NCBI RefSeq assembly: GCF_036127095.1
Contig: NZ_CP108006.1
Coordinates: 7,555,501-7,619,500 of the forward strand
Length of the DNA stretch: 64,000 nucleotides
Source: Streptomyces sp. NBC_00335
GTDB lineage: Bacteria > Actinomycetota > Actinomycetes > Streptomycetales > Streptomycetaceae
Direction of reading: 5' to 3'
This document shows, in pieces, positions 15,963 through 24,779 of the stretch (its first letter is position 1; every line of letters starts with the position of its first letter). The translations under genes and the position numbers were made by a program. The notes below the pieces were generated by a model, which was not told the origin of the DNA, ran no database searches, and saw nothing but the letters and a program-made list of their open reading frames with translations.

Positions 15963-17090
15963 GTGAAGTTCTCCGTCATCTTCGAGGCACAGCTGGCCGA
16001 CCCGACCGTGGAGCGCGAGCACCAGGTCATCCGTGACTGCGTGGAGCAGGCGGTACTCGCCGAACAGATGGGATTCGACCGGATCTGGGCCGTCGAGCAC
16101 CACTCCCTGAAGTGGTACGCCCACATGTCCGCCCCGGAAATCTTTCTGAGCTTCGTCGCTGCCCGGACGAACACCATACGCATCGGCCACGGAGTCGTGT
16201 GCATGCCCTTCGCCTTCAACCACCCCGTCCGGGTCGCCGAGCGGGCCGCGATGCTCGACCTGCTGTCCGGCGGGCGGGTCGACCTCGGGGCCGGGCGGGG
16301 CGGGACCGTGCAGGAGACCTCGCTGTGCGGGGTGGACAGGGACCGCACCACGGCGGAGGTCGAGGAGGCACTGCGGATCATCGGGAAGGCCTGGCAGGAG
16401 GACGAGCTGGAGTACCACGGGGAGCTCATCGACATCGATCCGCACCCGATCCTGCCCCGGCCGAGCCAGCGGCCCCACCCGCCGCTCTTCCTGGCGTGCA
16501 GCCGCGCCGAGACCCTGGTGCAGGCCGCGGAGCTGGGCGTCGGGGCGCTCGTGATGGGATTCGCCGGGCCGGAGTCCATCGCGGGGATGCGCTCCGTCTA
16601 CGACGCCGCGATCGCCGGCCGGGACGGCGGCCGCTTCGTCTCCACGGCGGTCAACGACCACTTCTCGGTGCTCTGCCCGACGATCGTGCTCGACGACCCC
16701 GAGGAGGCCCGCCGGATCGGGATCCGGGGACAGCGGTTCTTCGCGCAGTCCATCGGCCACTGGTACGGCGGGACGGGGGTGCCGGACGAGGCGGTGGTCG
16801 AGGGAGCCGACGAGGGGGCGCAGATGCGCAGGGCGGCCGAGCAGGTGGTCGCCCGGCTGCACGAGCAGGACATCCCGGTACGGCCCACCGCCACGGCCAC
16901 CTTCAACGCGGACCACGCCTACGGGAGTGCGGACGAGGCGATCGCGTACGTGGAGCGGCTGCGGGAGGCGGGGGCCGACGAGATCATGTGCCTGATCCAG
17001 ATGGGGACCGTGCCGCAGGAGGCCTGTCTGGAGACCCTGCGGCAGTGGGGCGAGAAGGTCATCCCCCACTTCGCGAACCAGCGGGCGTAG
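15963..17090 (+). CDS. LLM class flavin-dependent oxidoreductase (luciferase-like)
   Basis: 375 aa TIM-barrel flavin monooxygenase family. The N-terminus MKFSVIFEAQLADP, the central EQMGFDRIWAVEHHSL, and MLDLLSGGRVDLGAGRGGT, where the flavin phosphate binds, are characteristic. The GTG start at 15963 has GGAGG at 15952-15956. It forms an operon with the esterase 12 bp downstream and is divergent from PadR. FMN versus F420 use cannot be settled by eye; the bacterial-luciferase-like VEHH segment favours FMNH2. The substrate is unknown. Confidence 0.88.
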   Translation: MKFSVIFEAQLADPTVEREHQVIRDCVEQAVLAEQMGFDRIWAVEHHSLKWYAHMSAPEIFLSFVAARTNTIRIGHGVVCMPFAFNHPVRVAERAAMLDLLSGGRVDLGAGRGGTVQETSLCGVDRDRTTAEVEEALRIIGKAWQEDELEYHGELIDIDPHPILPRPSQRPHPPLFLACSRAETLVQAAELGVGALVMGFAGPESIAGMRSVYDAAIAGRDGGRFVSTAVNDHFSVLCPTIVLDDPEEARRIGIRGQRFFAQSIGHWYGGTGVPDEAVVEGADEGAQMRRAAEQVVARLHEQDIPVRPTATATFNADHAYGSADEAIAYVERLREAGADEIMCLIQMGTVPQEACLETLRQWGEKVIPHFANQRA

Positions 17091-17102
17091 GGGGCTGCCG
17101 CC

Positions 17103-18110
17103 GTGACGGATGTGACCGCCGCCCGGGGCGACCGGCTCGATCCCTCCGCCCGTCCCTACGCCGACGCGCTGGCCTCCCTCTTCCCCGACCTCGGGGGGCG
17201 CGTCACCGACGCAGACGAGGCCCGCCGGATCCTCGCCGCCGTGCCCGCCACGGCCCGGCCGGCCGTCGTGGGGGCCGTGGAGGACCGGGAGGTCCCCGGG
17301 CCGGCCGGGGCGCCGCCGGTCCCCGTACGCGTCTACTACCCCGACCCGGAGCGGTGGCCGGGCCCCCGGCCGACCGTGGTGTTCTGCCACGGCGGCGGCT
17401 GGGTCCTGGGTGACCTCGACCGCTACGACGCCACCGCACGGGCGCTCTGCCGGGCCTCCGGCGCCGTCCTGGTCTCCGTGGACTACCGGCGGGCGCCCGA
17501 GGCCCGCTTCCCCGCCGCCGTCCACGACGCGTACGCCGCCCTGTGCTGGGCGGGCGCGCACATCGAGGAACTCGGCGGGGACCGGGCCGCCCTGGTGGTG
17601 GCCGGGGACAGCGCCGGCGGGAACCTCGCCGCAGCCTCCTCGCTGCTGGCCCGTGAGCGCGGGGGCCCCGCCGTCGCGCTCCAGGTGCTGATCTACCCGT
17701 GCCTGGACGCCGCCCAGGACGCCGGGTCCTACCGGAGCAACGCGGAGGGGTACTTCCTGACCTCGGCGCACCTGCGCTGGTTCTGGGAGCAGTACCTGGG
17801 CCCCGGCGGCGACGGCGGCCATCCGCTGGCCTCCCCGCTCGTCGCCGACCCGAGGGGGCTGCCGCCCGCGTACGTGGTGGTCGCCGGCTGCGATCCGCTG
17901 CGGGACGAGGGGGAGGCCTACCACCACCGGCTGCTCGGCGCCGGGGTCCGTTCGGCCCTTGACTCCCACCCCGGAATGTTCCACGGGTTCCTCGCACTGG
18001 CCGGAGTGCTCCCCGAGGCGGGCCAGGCCTTGGCGCGGCTGGGCGAAGTCATCGACTCCACGCATAAGAACGGGAAGACTTCCGGTGAAACCGGGGGTGA
18101 CGCAGGATAA
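17103..18110 (+). CDS. Alpha/beta hydrolase, hormone-sensitive-lipase type
   Basis: 335 aa esterase. The HSL oxyanion motif HGGGW, the nucleophile elbow GDSAGGN, the acid in GCDPLRDEGE and the catalytic His in GMFHGFLAL are all present. The GTG start lies 12 bp after the LLM stop, which supports one transcript. An oxygenase plus ester hydrolase under a PadR regulator suggests breakdown of a lactone, ester or ketone, with Baeyer-Villiger-like oxidation then hydrolysis as one possibility; this is inference. Confidence 0.88.
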   Translation: MTDVTAARGDRLDPSARPYADALASLFPDLGGRVTDADEARRILAAVPATARPAVVGAVEDREVPGPAGAPPVPVRVYYPDPERWPGPRPTVVFCHGGGWVLGDLDRYDATARALCRASGAVLVSVDYRRAPEARFPAAVHDAYAALCWAGAHIEELGGDRAALVVAGDSAGGNLAAASSLLARERGGPAVALQVLIYPCLDAAQDAGSYRSNAEGYFLTSAHLRWFWEQYLGPGGDGGHPLASPLVADPRGLPPAYVVVAGCDPLRDEGEAYHHRLLGAGVRSALDSHPGMFHGFLALAGVLPEAGQALARLGEVIDSTHKNGKTSGETGGDAG

Positions 18111-18126
18111 TTTCCCGGATCTCCTC

Positions 18127-18156
18127 TTGAGAAGGAGAGCCTCACCCGCTTACGCT
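18127..18156 (+). promoter_or_regulatory. Probable HrdB promoter of the DUF6421 operon
   Basis: TTGAGA (18127-18132), an 18-bp spacer and TACGCT (18151-18156). The downstream context TACGCTGTGCCGACGTGA closely matches sequences in front of the zinc-ribbon paralogs at 53246 and 54004. Confidence 0.55.
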
Positions 18157-18191
18157 GTGCCGACGTGAGGTTCTCCTGTGGAGGAAGTGAC

Positions 18192-19607
18192 ATGACGGAA
18201 ACTCTTGTGCCGGGCATCGGCGGTGCCGTGACGACCGCTGGTGTACGGGTGGTCGACCACCCGGCATGGCCCGAGCTCAAGGCCGCCGTGGAGGAGATCC
18301 GGCCCTGGCAGTCGGCCGACGGCTCCATCGACTTCGAGCGCGAGGGGTCGCACATCCGCGCAGCCGCCCCGGCCGCGGTCGAGCGCGTGATCGAGGGCAT
18401 CGAGGCGCTGTCGCCGCTGCTCCCGCACGGCGCCGCGTACCACCGCGCCCTCATCGGCGACCTGCGCAAGTGGGCCGACGGCGGCTTCGGCGTACCGGAC
18501 TTCCTCGACTCCCTGCTGGCCTTCGCCCCGGCCGCCGAGCGCGCCGACGGGCTCCAGCACCTCGTGGTCTTCCCGATGTACACGCAGAACGGCAACCCGG
18601 ACCGCAACCTCGAAGCCGTCGTGCTGAAGATGGTGTGGCCCGAATGGCTCTCCGAGCTGGAGCGCACCCGGTACGACAACCCGCTCTTCCTCGGCATCAC
18701 CTTCGAGGACTTCACCCCGGGCTACGACACGCACTCCGCCGTGCTCTTCCCGGAGACCATCGCGGTGCGCGAGGCCCCCGAGCGCTTCACCTGGGGCGGC
18801 ATCTTCTGCGACCGCGAGGCCGCCCGCTACCGCAAGGTCACCGAGGCCGCCGTCGACATCCTGGGCATCGAGCTGCCCGAGGACATCGCCCGGATGGTCG
18901 AGGACCAGGAGCGCTGCGAGAAGGCCTTCGTCCTGTGGGACATGGTCCACGACCGCACCCACAGCCACGGCGACCTGCCGTTCGACCCCTTCATGATCAA
19001 GCAGCGCCAGCCGTTCTGGATGTACGGCCTGGAAGAGCTGCGCTGCGACCTCACCGCCTTCAAGGAGGCCGTGAAGCTGGAGTCCGAGGGCAACGAGCAC
19101 GGCCGTGACGTGCAGTACGCCGTCCTGTTCGACCGGATGTTCCGCTTCCCGGTGTCCGGCGACCGCAACCGCAACTACGACGGCCTCGGCGGCCAGCTCC
19201 TCTTCGCGTACCTCCACAAGCACGACGTCGTGCGCTGGACGGACAACAAGCTGAAGATCGACTGGATGCGCGCCCCGCAGGTCACCAACCAGCTGTGCGC
19301 CGAGATCGAGGACCTCTACCGGGCCGGCATCGACCGCCCGAAGCTCGTCCACTGGTTCAAGGCGTACGAGCTGGTCGCGGAGTACCTCGCCCCCCACCCG
19401 GGATCCAAGTGGGCCAAGGGCCCCGACGCCCTGGACCTGACGCAGCCGCCCCGCAAGCTCGTGGACGACGTGCTTCCGGACGAGTTTCCGCTGAGCATGT
19501 TCTATGAGGCCCTGGCCAAGAAGCTCAAGGGCGTGATCGCCTCGACCAAGGGCATCACGGCAGGGAACGCCGCGGACCGCGAGACCGCCGCGCGGGTCGC
19601 CGCGTGA
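18192..19607 (+). CDS. DUF6421 family protein
   Basis: 471 aa soluble protein of a family conserved in Streptomyces, with no known activity. A notable block is FVLWDMVHDRTHSHGDLPFDPFMIKQRQPFW, where clustered His and Asp could bind a metal. Another is FDRMFRFPVSGDRNRNYDGLGGQLLFAYLHKHDVVRW. There is no signal peptide or membrane helix. The start at 18192 has GGAGGA upstream; an in-frame ATG at 18165 does not. The first of four same-direction genes, it is 26 bp from the SDR gene. Co-transcription points to a shared, still undefined, metabolic role. Confidence 0.82.
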   Translation: MTETLVPGIGGAVTTAGVRVVDHPAWPELKAAVEEIRPWQSADGSIDFEREGSHIRAAAPAAVERVIEGIEALSPLLPHGAAYHRALIGDLRKWADGGFGVPDFLDSLLAFAPAAERADGLQHLVVFPMYTQNGNPDRNLEAVVLKMVWPEWLSELERTRYDNPLFLGITFEDFTPGYDTHSAVLFPETIAVREAPERFTWGGIFCDREAARYRKVTEAAVDILGIELPEDIARMVEDQERCEKAFVLWDMVHDRTHSHGDLPFDPFMIKQRQPFWMYGLEELRCDLTAFKEAVKLESEGNEHGRDVQYAVLFDRMFRFPVSGDRNRNYDGLGGQLLFAYLHKHDVVRWTDNKLKIDWMRAPQVTNQLCAEIEDLYRAGIDRPKLVHWFKAYELVAEYLAPHPGSKWAKGPDALDLTQPPRKLVDDVLPDEFPLSMFYEALAKKLKGVIASTKGITAGNAADRETAARVAA

Positions 19608-19633
19608 GCACTCGCCCACAGGAGGCTGCACAG

Positions 19634-20395
19634 ATGAACGGCTCCGGTAACGGGAACGGGAAGCTCCACGGGGCGGTAGTGGCGGTGGCGGGGGCCGGCG
19701 GGCCCGCCGGCCGCGCCACCCTGCTCCGCCTCGCCGAGGCGGGCGCCATCGTCGTCGCCTCCGACGCCGACGCGGCCCGGCTCGCCGAGGCCGTGGACGC
19801 CGCGCGCTACGCCCACGGCGGTGCCACGATCACCGGCGACACCGTCGACCTGCTCGACCTGGACGCCACCAAGGCCTGGGCCGAGCAGACCGAGAAGGAA
19901 TTCGGCCGCATCGACGGCCTGGTCCACCTCGTCGGCGGCTGGCGCGGCAGCACCACCTTCACGGACGCGGACCTCGCGGACTGGGCCTTTCTGGAGAAGC
20001 TCCTCATCCGCACCGTCCAGACCACTTCCCTCGCCTTCCACGACGGGCTGCTGCGCAGCGACCGCGGCCGCTACGTCCTGGTCAGCCAGTCCGGTGCGCA
20101 CAAGCCGGTCGCCAACAACGCCGCGTACAACGCGGGCAAGGCGGCGGCCGAGGCCTGGACCCTCGCGATGGCGGATTCCTTCCGCAAGGCGGGTGGCGAG
20201 GACGGTCCGGGCGCCGCGGCTGCGATCCTGGTGATCAAGGCATTGGTGCACGACGCGATGCGCGCGGAGCGTCCCACTGCGAAGTTCGCGGGCTTCACCG
20301 ACGTCAAGGAGCTGGCCGAGGCCATCGCCGGCGTCTGGGAGCGGCCCGCCACCGATGTGAACGGACAGCGCCTGTGGCTCACCCCCCAACCGTGA
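19634..20395 (+). CDS. SDR family NAD(P)-dependent oxidoreductase
   Basis: 253 aa. The Rossmann glycine motif is AVAGAGGPAGRATLLRLAEAG, and the Ser-Tyr-Lys triad is visible in VSQSGAHKP and AAYNAGKAAAE. The start at 19634 has AGGAGG at 19620-19625; a GTG at 19604 overlapping the previous stop is less likely. The protein tail is a short WLTPQP. It sits between DUF6421 and threonine aldolase; a beta-hydroxy amino acid or derived ketone would link an SDR with an aldolase, but this is conjecture. Confidence 0.88.
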   Translation: MNGSGNGNGKLHGAVVAVAGAGGPAGRATLLRLAEAGAIVVASDADAARLAEAVDAARYAHGGATITGDTVDLLDLDATKAWAEQTEKEFGRIDGLVHLVGGWRGSTTFTDADLADWAFLEKLLIRTVQTTSLAFHDGLLRSDRGRYVLVSQSGAHKPVANNAAYNAGKAAAEAWTLAMADSFRKAGGEDGPGAAAAILVIKALVHDAMRAERPTAKFAGFTDVKELAEAIAGVWERPATDVNGQRLWLTPQP

Positions 20396-21495
20396 AGACC
20401 GGTGCCGTGAAGACCGCGATACGCAAGTCGGCGGCCAAGACCGACGCCCGCCGCCACCACGACCCGGCGGTGCGCGGCTTCGCGAGCGACAACTACGCCG
20501 GGATCCACCCGGAGATCCTTGCGGCCATCGCGCTCGCCAACGGGGGCCATCAGGTCTCCTACGGCGACGACGAGTACACGGAGAACCTCCAGCAGGTCTT
20601 CCGCGGCCACTTCGGCCCGCACGCCGAGGCCTACCCGGTCTTCAACGGCACCGGCGCCAACGTGACCGCCCTGCAGGCGCTCACCGACCGCTGGGGTGCG
20701 GTGATCTGCGCCGAGTCGGCGCACATCAACGTCGACGAGGGCGGTGCGCCCGAGCGGATGGCGGGCCTCAAGCTGCTCACCGTCCCCACGCCGGACGGCA
20801 AGCTCACCCCCGAGCTCATCGACCGGCAGGCCTGGGGCTGGGAGGACGAGCACCGGGCGATGCCGCAGGTCGTGTCGATCACCCAGAACACCGAGCTCGG
20901 CACGGTCTACACCGTGGACGAGGTCCGTGCCATCTGCGAGCACGCGCACGCCAAGGGGATGAAGGTCCACCTCGACGGTGCCCGGATCGCCAACGCCGCG
21001 GCTTCGCTCGACGTGCCGATGCGCAGCTTCACGAACGCGGTCGGCGTGGACGTGCTGTCCTACGGCGGCACCAAGAACGGGATGATGGCCGGCGAGGCCG
21101 TCGTCGTGCTGAACCCGGACTCGGTCCGGCAGATGAAGCACATCCGCAAGATGTCGATGCAGCTTGCCTCCAAGATGCGCTTCGTGTCGGTGCAGCTCGA
21201 AGCGCTCCTCACGAAGGACCTGTGGCTGCGCAACGCCCGCCACGCCAACGCGATGGCGCAGCGGCTGGCGGCCGGGGTGCGCGAGACCGACGGGGTGGAG
21301 ATCCTCTACCCGGTGCAGGCGAACGCGGTGTTCGCGCGGCTCCCGCACGAGGTCACGCGCCGCCTCCAGGAGCGTTACCGCTTCTACTTCTGGGACGAGA
21401 TCGCGGGCGACGTCCGGTGGATGTGCAGCTACGACACCCAGGAAGAGGACGTGGACGGCTTCCTCCAGGCCCTCAAGGAAGAGCTCGCACGGTAG
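20392..21495 (+). CDS. Threonine aldolase family PLP enzyme
   Basis: 367 aa fold-type I PLP enzyme, likely cleaving L-threonine or another beta-hydroxy amino acid to glycine and an aldehyde. Seen are FASDNYAGIHPEIL, YPVFNGTGANVTAL, the Asp segment VHLDGARIANAA and the PLP lysine in LSYGGTKNGMMAGEAVV. The start is uncertain: GTG at 20374, 20392 or 20407 are in frame, and CCGTGAAGACC is directly repeated here (20390-20400, 20405-20415). The GTG at 20392 overlaps the SDR stop as GTGA, which suggests translational coupling, so I chose it. Confidence 0.87.
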   Translation: MKTGAVKTAIRKSAAKTDARRHHDPAVRGFASDNYAGIHPEILAAIALANGGHQVSYGDDEYTENLQQVFRGHFGPHAEAYPVFNGTGANVTALQALTDRWGAVICAESAHINVDEGGAPERMAGLKLLTVPTPDGKLTPELIDRQAWGWEDEHRAMPQVVSITQNTELGTVYTVDEVRAICEHAHAKGMKVHLDGARIANAAASLDVPMRSFTNAVGVDVLSYGGTKNGMMAGEAVVVLNPDSVRQMKHIRKMSMQLASKMRFVSVQLEALLTKDLWLRNARHANAMAQRLAAGVRETDGVEILYPVQANAVFARLPHEVTRRLQERYRFYFWDEIAGDVRWMCSYDTQEEDVDGFLQALKEELAR

Positions 21496-21512
21496 TGGCA
21501 TAAATTCATAGG

Positions 21513-21530
21513 CATGCAGTCGAATGCATG
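21513..21530. promoter_or_regulatory. Dyad CATGCA-N6-TGCATG upstream of transglutaminase-like gene
   Basis: Perfect arms CATGCA (21513-21518) and TGCATG (21525-21530) lie just upstream of the larger dyad that covers the start codon. An AT-rich TAAATTCATA stretch (21501-21510) precedes it and could hold a -10 element. Confidence 0.4.
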
Positions 21531-21534
21531 GGTA

Positions 21535-21566
21535 TGCTCCTGGATCATGGAACTGATCCAGGAGCA
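21535..21566. promoter_or_regulatory. Perfect 13-bp inverted repeat spanning the start codon
   Basis: TGCTCCTGGATCA (21535-21547), loop TGGAAC, TGATCCAGGAGCA (21554-21566). The ATG at 21547 lies at the arm/loop junction, and no Shine-Dalgarno precedes it. In RNA this would place the initiation site in a stable hairpin; in DNA it would be a strong operator. See findings. Confidence 0.65.
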
Positions 21567-22146
21567 TTCCGACGTTGCCGCCTATCTGGCGGCCGATGAA
21601 GCGGTCGACCACGGCCATCCACTGGTCGAAGAGACCGCCGACGCGCTGTGGACGGCCACGGGCGACGCATATTCATACGCCAAGGCGGCCTTCGAGTTCG
21701 TCCGTGACACCATCCCGCACTCCGCCGACTCCGGGGACGACCGCGTCTCCTGGCGAGCCTCCGACGTCCTGGAGACGCGCAACGGGATCTGCTACGCCAA
21801 GTCCCACGCGCTGACCGCCCTGCTGCGCAACCGGGGAATCCCGGCCGGCCTCTGCTACCAGCTCCTCGGCGACGGCGACGGATCGAACCTCGCCCTCCAC
21901 GGCCTCGTCGCGCTGCGCCTGCCCGGCGGCGAGGGCTGGGCCCGGGTGGACCCGCGGGGCAACAAGCCCGGTGTGGATGCCCAGTTCACCCTCGACCGCG
22001 AACAACTGGCCTTCCCGGTCCGTCCTGAACTCGGCGAGATCGACTACCCGGGGGTGTACGCGGCACCCCGCCCGGCCCCGCTCAACGCGCTCCAGGAGTC
22101 CGCGGACCGGACGCAGTTGTGGCGGAACCTGCCGACGGCGCTGTAG
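21547..22146 (+). CDS. Transglutaminase-like domain protein
   Basis: 199 aa papain-fold protein of the bacterial transglutaminase/cysteine-protease superfamily. The triad is complete: Cys in RNGICYAKSHALTAL, His in LALHGLVAL and Asp in WARVDPRGNK. FEFVRDTIPHSAD precedes it. MELIQEHSD at 21547 is the family-like start; an upstream ATG at 21514 adds 11 unlike residues. It follows threonine aldolase by 51 bp, but its own dyads suggest separate control. Its 3' end overlaps the convergent MFS gene by 65 bp. Confidence 0.85.
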   Translation: MELIQEHSDVAAYLAADEAVDHGHPLVEETADALWTATGDAYSYAKAAFEFVRDTIPHSADSGDDRVSWRASDVLETRNGICYAKSHALTALLRNRGIPAGLCYQLLGDGDGSNLALHGLVALRLPGGEGWARVDPRGNKPGVDAQFTLDREQLAFPVRPELGEIDYPGVYAAPRPAPLNALQESADRTQLWRNLPTAL

Positions 22147-23344
22147 CCGCCGGGGCGGCGGCGCCGTCCGTCTTCCGTAGGCGGCCGCGCGCCGTCACCA
22201 CGGTGTGCAGCAGGGCGGCGGCCAGTTGCAGGACCGCGATCGCGAGCACCAGGATCCAGGGCGGTACGTCGGCGGCGAGCCCCACGAGGGCGGCGCCCGT
22301 GGACGCGGCCGTCACCTTCAGTCCGGCGCCGAGCGTGAACACCTGGGTCCGCGTCCCGTCGGGCGCGAACTCCGAGCGGATCCGCAGGGTGGCCGTCAGC
22401 AGCGGCCCGTCGCACACCCCGGCCGCGGCGAACGCCACGGCCGCGAGCGGGAGGGACGGGGTGAACGCGGCCACCGTCAGTGCCACCCCGGTCGCCGCCA
22501 TGGCCCAGCAGGCGAGCCGGCCCGAGGGCACGGTCGTGATCCTGCCCAGCGTCAGGGAGCCGGTCAGGGCGCCCAAGGCGAAGGCGGTCATCAGTACGCC
22601 GCCGCCACCCGGGCTGCCGAGCGAGGTGGCCAGGAGGACCGAGGTGACGGTGAGCGCCCCGAGGCCGAGGAAGGCCAGGGTCGTGGCCGAGGTGATGGCC
22701 CGCAGCTGCCGGATCCGCCACAGGGCGGCCAGCCCGGCGCCCATCCCGACCCGGGGTGCGCCGGGGCCGGGGTCCGGGCTTCCGTGCGGGCTCCCGTACG
22801 GAAGGGTCGCCGCCAGCGCCGCCGCCAGCGCGCCCGACGCGGCCAGGAGCGCCATCGCGGGCCCGGCCGAGCCGAAGGCCGCGACGAGGCTCACGGCCGC
22901 CGGGGCGGTCACCGCCGCGCCGTTGTAGGTCGAGGCGTCCCAGCCGTACGCCCGGTCGCGCGCGGGGCCGGCCGGAACCAGTCCCGCCACCAGGCTCGAC
23001 AGCCCGCCCGTCACCATCGGCCCGCAGGAGCCGCCGAGCACCGCCACCGCGAGCACCACCGGGGTCGGAGCCCGCCCGAGCAGCAACGCCAGGGCCGCCA
23101 CGGCCGCGGTGAATCCCGCCAGAGCGCCCACGTGGAAGAGGCGGGGCCGGCGCGACCTGGCCGCGGCGGCGCCCGCGAGCGGAGCCGCGAGCACGTGCGG
23201 GGCCAGCCAAGCCGTCAGTACGAACGCGCCGTGTGCGGCGCTCCCGGTGCGCTGGAGGGCGAGCAGCACGACGGCCATGCCCATGCCCTCGGAGGCGAAG
23301 CGCGCCGCCAGTGCGGCGGCCAAGTACCGTCCGAGCCCCGGCAT
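22082..23344 (-). CDS. MFS transporter
   Basis: 420 aa with about 12 hydrophobic helices. The N-terminal half has LAARFASEGMGMAVVLLALQRTG, where known exporters have motif-D-like sequence, and a loop AARSRRPRLF between helices 2 and 3. The central cytoplasmic loop (YGSPHGSPDPGPGAPRVG) is low complexity. The C-terminus is a Ser/Ala/Thr-rich tail that overlaps the transglutaminase-like gene. Small-molecule export is likely; the substrate is unknown. Confidence 0.85.
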   Translation of the reverse strand: MPGLGRYLAAALAARFASEGMGMAVVLLALQRTGSAAHGAFVLTAWLAPHVLAAPLAGAAAARSRRPRLFHVGALAGFTAAVAALALLLGRAPTPVVLAVAVLGGSCGPMVTGGLSSLVAGLVPAGPARDRAYGWDASTYNGAAVTAPAAVSLVAAFGSAGPAMALLAASGALAAALAATLPYGSPHGSPDPGPGAPRVGMGAGLAALWRIRQLRAITSATTLAFLGLGALTVTSVLLATSLGSPGGGGVLMTAFALGALTGSLTLGRITTVPSGRLACWAMAATGVALTVAAFTPSLPLAAVAFAAAGVCDGPLLTATLRIRSEFAPDGTRTQVFTLGAGLKVTAASTGAALVGLAADVPPWILVLAIAVLQLAAALLHTVVTARGRLRKTDGAAAPAATAPSAGSATTASGPRTPGAR

Positions 23345-23433
23345 CCCGGCCCCTTTCGCCGGATGACGTGGCAGAGGGGTGTGAGGCTACGCCATACCGG
23401 TGTAGGGCGAAAGGATCGCGATTTTCGGGCAAT

Positions 23434-23480
23434 AGGAAACTTTCCTGTCTGACATCGTTGTCAGCCTGGCATGCGCATGC
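23434..23480. promoter_or_regulatory. Three stacked palindromes upstream of alginate lyase
   Basis: AGGAAA-C-TTTCCT (23434-23446), CTGACA-TCGT-TGTCAG (23449-23464) and the self-complementary GCATGCGCATGC (23469-23480) lie within 47 bp, about 86 bp before the start codon. GAAA-N-TTTC palindromes are known upstream of Streptomyces xylanase genes, so the first is a likely carbohydrate-responsive operator. Confidence 0.6.
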
Positions 23481-23565
23481 GTATCTTCGGCCGCACGGAT
23501 CCCCCCACGGACCCTCCTCAGGAGCACTCACCTCCGATCTCCGACCTCCGACCGGAAGGCGCTTC

Positions 23566-24774
23566 ATGCGTTACGGAGTCCCCGCCGGGCTGCTCGCAGC
23601 GGCCCTCGGCCTGGTCGCGGCGCTGACCCTCGCCCCCACCTCCGCCGCCGTCACCCCCCACACCCCCGTCACCCCCGCCGCCCCCACGGCCTTCGCCCAC
23701 CCCGGAGTCCTGAACAGCCGCGCCCAGCTGGACTTCGTACGCACCAAGGTGCAGGCCGGGCAGCAGCCCTGGAAGGCGGCGTTCGACGCCATGCTCGCGA
23801 GCCGGTACGGCTCGCTGTCGCGGACGCCCAAGCCGCGCGAGATCGTCGAATGCGGCTCCTACTCCAACCCCAACCTCGGCTGTACCGACGAGCGGGAGGA
23901 CGCCATAGCCGCGTACACCGACGCGCTCGCCTGGTACGTCACCGGCGACGCCCGGTACGCGAAGAAGTCGATCGAGCTGATGGACGCGTGGTCCGCCCGG
24001 ATCAAGGACCACACCAACAGCAACGCCCCCCTGCAGAGCGGCTGGGCGGGCTCCACCTGGCCGCGCGCCGCCGAGATCGTCAAGCACACCTACACCGGCG
24101 GCTGGCCGAACCAGGGGCGCTTCGCCACGATGCTGCGCGAGGTCTACCTGCCCGAGGTGATCGGCGGGAAGCCGAACAGCAACGGCAACTGGGAACTGAT
24201 CATGATGGACGCCGCCGTCGGCATCTCCGTCCACCTCGACGACCGCGCGAGCTACGACAAGGCGATGGCGATCTACCTCGGCCGGGTGCCCGCCTACTTC
24301 TACCTGGCCTCCGACGGGCCGCAGCCGAAGTACCCGCCGCGCTCCACCATCGACACCAGGAGCGAGCTGATCGGCTACTGGCACGGCCAGAGCACCTTCG
24401 TCGACGGTCTGGCGCAGGAGACCTGCCGGGACTTCGGCCACACCGGCATGGGCATCGCGGCGACCATGCACGTGGCCGAGACCTCGCGCATCCAAGGGCG
24501 CGACCTGTACCCGGAGTTCAAGGACCGGTTCCGGCACGCGCTGGGCTTCCACGCCACGTACGAACTGGGTGGGGCCGTGCCCTCCTGGCTGTGCGGCGGG
24601 AGCCTGGCCAAGGGCCTGGGCCCGGCGACCGAGGTCGGCTACAACGCCCTGCACACCCGGCTCGGCGTCACGATGGAGAACACCCGCAGGCTCACCGAGG
24701 GCCGCCGCCCGGCGGGAACCGAGAACCACTTCGAGGCGTGGGAGACGCTGACCCACGCCCAGAACCCGAACTGA
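23566..24774 (+). CDS. Secreted alginate lyase family protein
   Basis: 402 aa. A signal peptide (MRYGVPAGLLAAALGLVAALTLAPTSAA) and a Thr/Pro-rich mature N-terminus precede an (alpha/alpha) barrel polysaccharide lyase domain of the Pfam Alginate_lyase type. Conserved segments include SNAPLQSGWAGSTWPRAAEI, NGNWELIMMDAAVGISVHLDD, a catalytic-region Tyr/His in YWHGQSTFVDG and CRDFGHTGMGIAATMHVAE. The start at 23566 has GGAAGG upstream. It probably cleaves a uronic-acid polymer outside the cell. The gene ends at a very strong hairpin. Confidence 0.87.
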   Translation: MRYGVPAGLLAAALGLVAALTLAPTSAAVTPHTPVTPAAPTAFAHPGVLNSRAQLDFVRTKVQAGQQPWKAAFDAMLASRYGSLSRTPKPREIVECGSYSNPNLGCTDEREDAIAAYTDALAWYVTGDARYAKKSIELMDAWSARIKDHTNSNAPLQSGWAGSTWPRAAEIVKHTYTGGWPNQGRFATMLREVYLPEVIGGKPNSNGNWELIMMDAAVGISVHLDDRASYDKAMAIYLGRVPAYFYLASDGPQPKYPPRSTIDTRSELIGYWHGQSTFVDGLAQETCRDFGHTGMGIAATMHVAETSRIQGRDLYPEFKDRFRHALGFHATYELGGAVPSWLCGGSLAKGLGPATEVGYNALHTRLGVTMENTRRLTEGRRPAGTENHFEAWETLTHAQNPN

Positions 24775-24779
24775 CCGAA

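Noticed and set aside
15963..18110. LLM monooxygenase plus esterase as a biosynthetic gene cluster
   Set aside because: Only two enzymes and a PadR regulator; no core biosynthetic enzyme nearby, so I describe it as a catabolic operon at most.
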